In this document: positions 30,638 through 30,804 of the stretch, in pieces | How positions within the stretch are numbered: the first letter of the stretch is position 1 | How the letters are laid out: each line of letters begins with the position of its first letter | Assembly (NCBI GenBank): GCA_009746045.1 | Contig: RPFO01001571.1 | Span: 1-30,804, forward strand | Direction of reading: 5' to 3' | Length of the DNA stretch: 30,804 bases | Source: Mesostigma viride | Lineage: Eukaryota > Streptophyta > Mesostigmatophyceae > Mesostigmatales > Mesostigmataceae | Notes under the pieces: model-generated | Seen by the model: only the letters and a program-made list of their open reading frames with translations | What the model was told of the DNA's origin: nothing | The model's database searches: none | Position numbers and translations under genes: made by a program

Positions 30638-30804
30638 CGGACGGATAATCGCGCTCCGAGACATCGTCCCCGTCCAGATACGCGTCGTCATCTGTGTAGG
30701 ACATTCGCGACGTCCGGACGTCCTTCCGCGAATCGGTGAGTGAGAGCTCGCGCTCGCGAACCCCTTTCCCACGGACGGGCGCGATTTCTATTCGCCCTCG
30801 ACGC
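30638..30804 (-). other. upstream region of the VLTF2-like gene, possible further N-terminal coding
   Basis: It contains ATG 30704 with an acidic, Tyr/Asp-rich reading that may continue into the gene below after one frame change. Beyond 30704 only GC-rich DNA without a clear TATA-like element is seen before the window ends. Confidence 0.35.

Noticed and set aside
1-30804. tRNA genes
   Set aside because: Scanning for T-arm GGTTCGA-type words with acceptor and anticodon pairing gave no convincing cloverleaf.

Overview
The window is about 31 kb of a GC-rich, gene-dense genome from a large eukaryotic DNA virus (phylum Nucleocytoviricota). The diagnosis rests on hallmark genes read directly from the sequence: a sliding clamp (PCNA), two poxvirus-type late transcription factor homologues (VLTF3-like and VLTF2-like) and an ssDNA-binding-like protein of the algal-virus type. 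Supporting signs are two KilA-N-type proteins, a miniature viral potassium channel, a RING-finger protein, an HNH-like protein, jelly-roll fibre-like proteins and many small membrane proteins on both strands with short AT-rich gaps. The channel and the Rieske oxygenase point towards viruses of algae or other protists. No closer placement is possible from sequence alone. No tRNA, rRNA or CRISPR array was seen.

Layout. 1-4.4 kb: PCNA end, VLTF3-like factor and four small unknown genes. 4.5-7.3 kb: two tandem paralogues of a helical-repeat family whose third member lies at 28.0-29.4 kb. 7.2-8.3 kb: two tiny MGxCC proteins predicted to be lipid-anchored, a one-pass membrane protein and the potassium channel. 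8.8-10.8 kb: a regulator-like 'LPG' family protein and a divergent KilA-N protein. 11-12 kb: three small membrane proteins in a row. 12-14.6 kb: an Arg/His-rich protein, an AT-richer gene that looks acquired, a conserved small membrane protein and a gene-free strip with two identical hairpins. 14.8-16.8 kb: a KilA-N gene bracketed by 49-bp direct repeats, then an unknown gene. 17-20 kb: a possible virion protein, an imperfect palindrome of about 790 bp, a RING gene, a third copy of the palindrome arm and another gene. 20.2-22.4 kb: two tandem fibre-like proteins. 22.5-24 kb: an unknown gene and a Rieske oxygenase. 24.2-25.8 kb: a tandem, partly truncated duplication of the 'LPG' family. 25.8-30.8 kb: a basic conserved protein, the SSB-like protein, the HNH-like protein, the third helical-repeat paralogue and the VLTF2-like factor.

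Two promoter styles are visible. One set of genes has a TATA-like AT-rich element about 10-60 nt before the ATG. A second set (8786, 10045, 14588, 19468, 25091, 25610 and 27104) has a TATA-like element roughly 105-230 nt upstream and a leader rich in GGACA/TGTCC words. I infer that these are two expression classes.

A caveat governs the whole annotation. At least nine genes are broken by single-base frame changes, several of them at homopolymers. One is directly supported by an adjacent paralogue (five C versus four C). The likeliest reading is uncorrected indel errors in the assembly, so the affected genes are annotated as single interrupted genes. True decay or programmed frameshifting cannot be excluded for individual cases, especially the ten-base homopolymer in the VLTF3-like gene.
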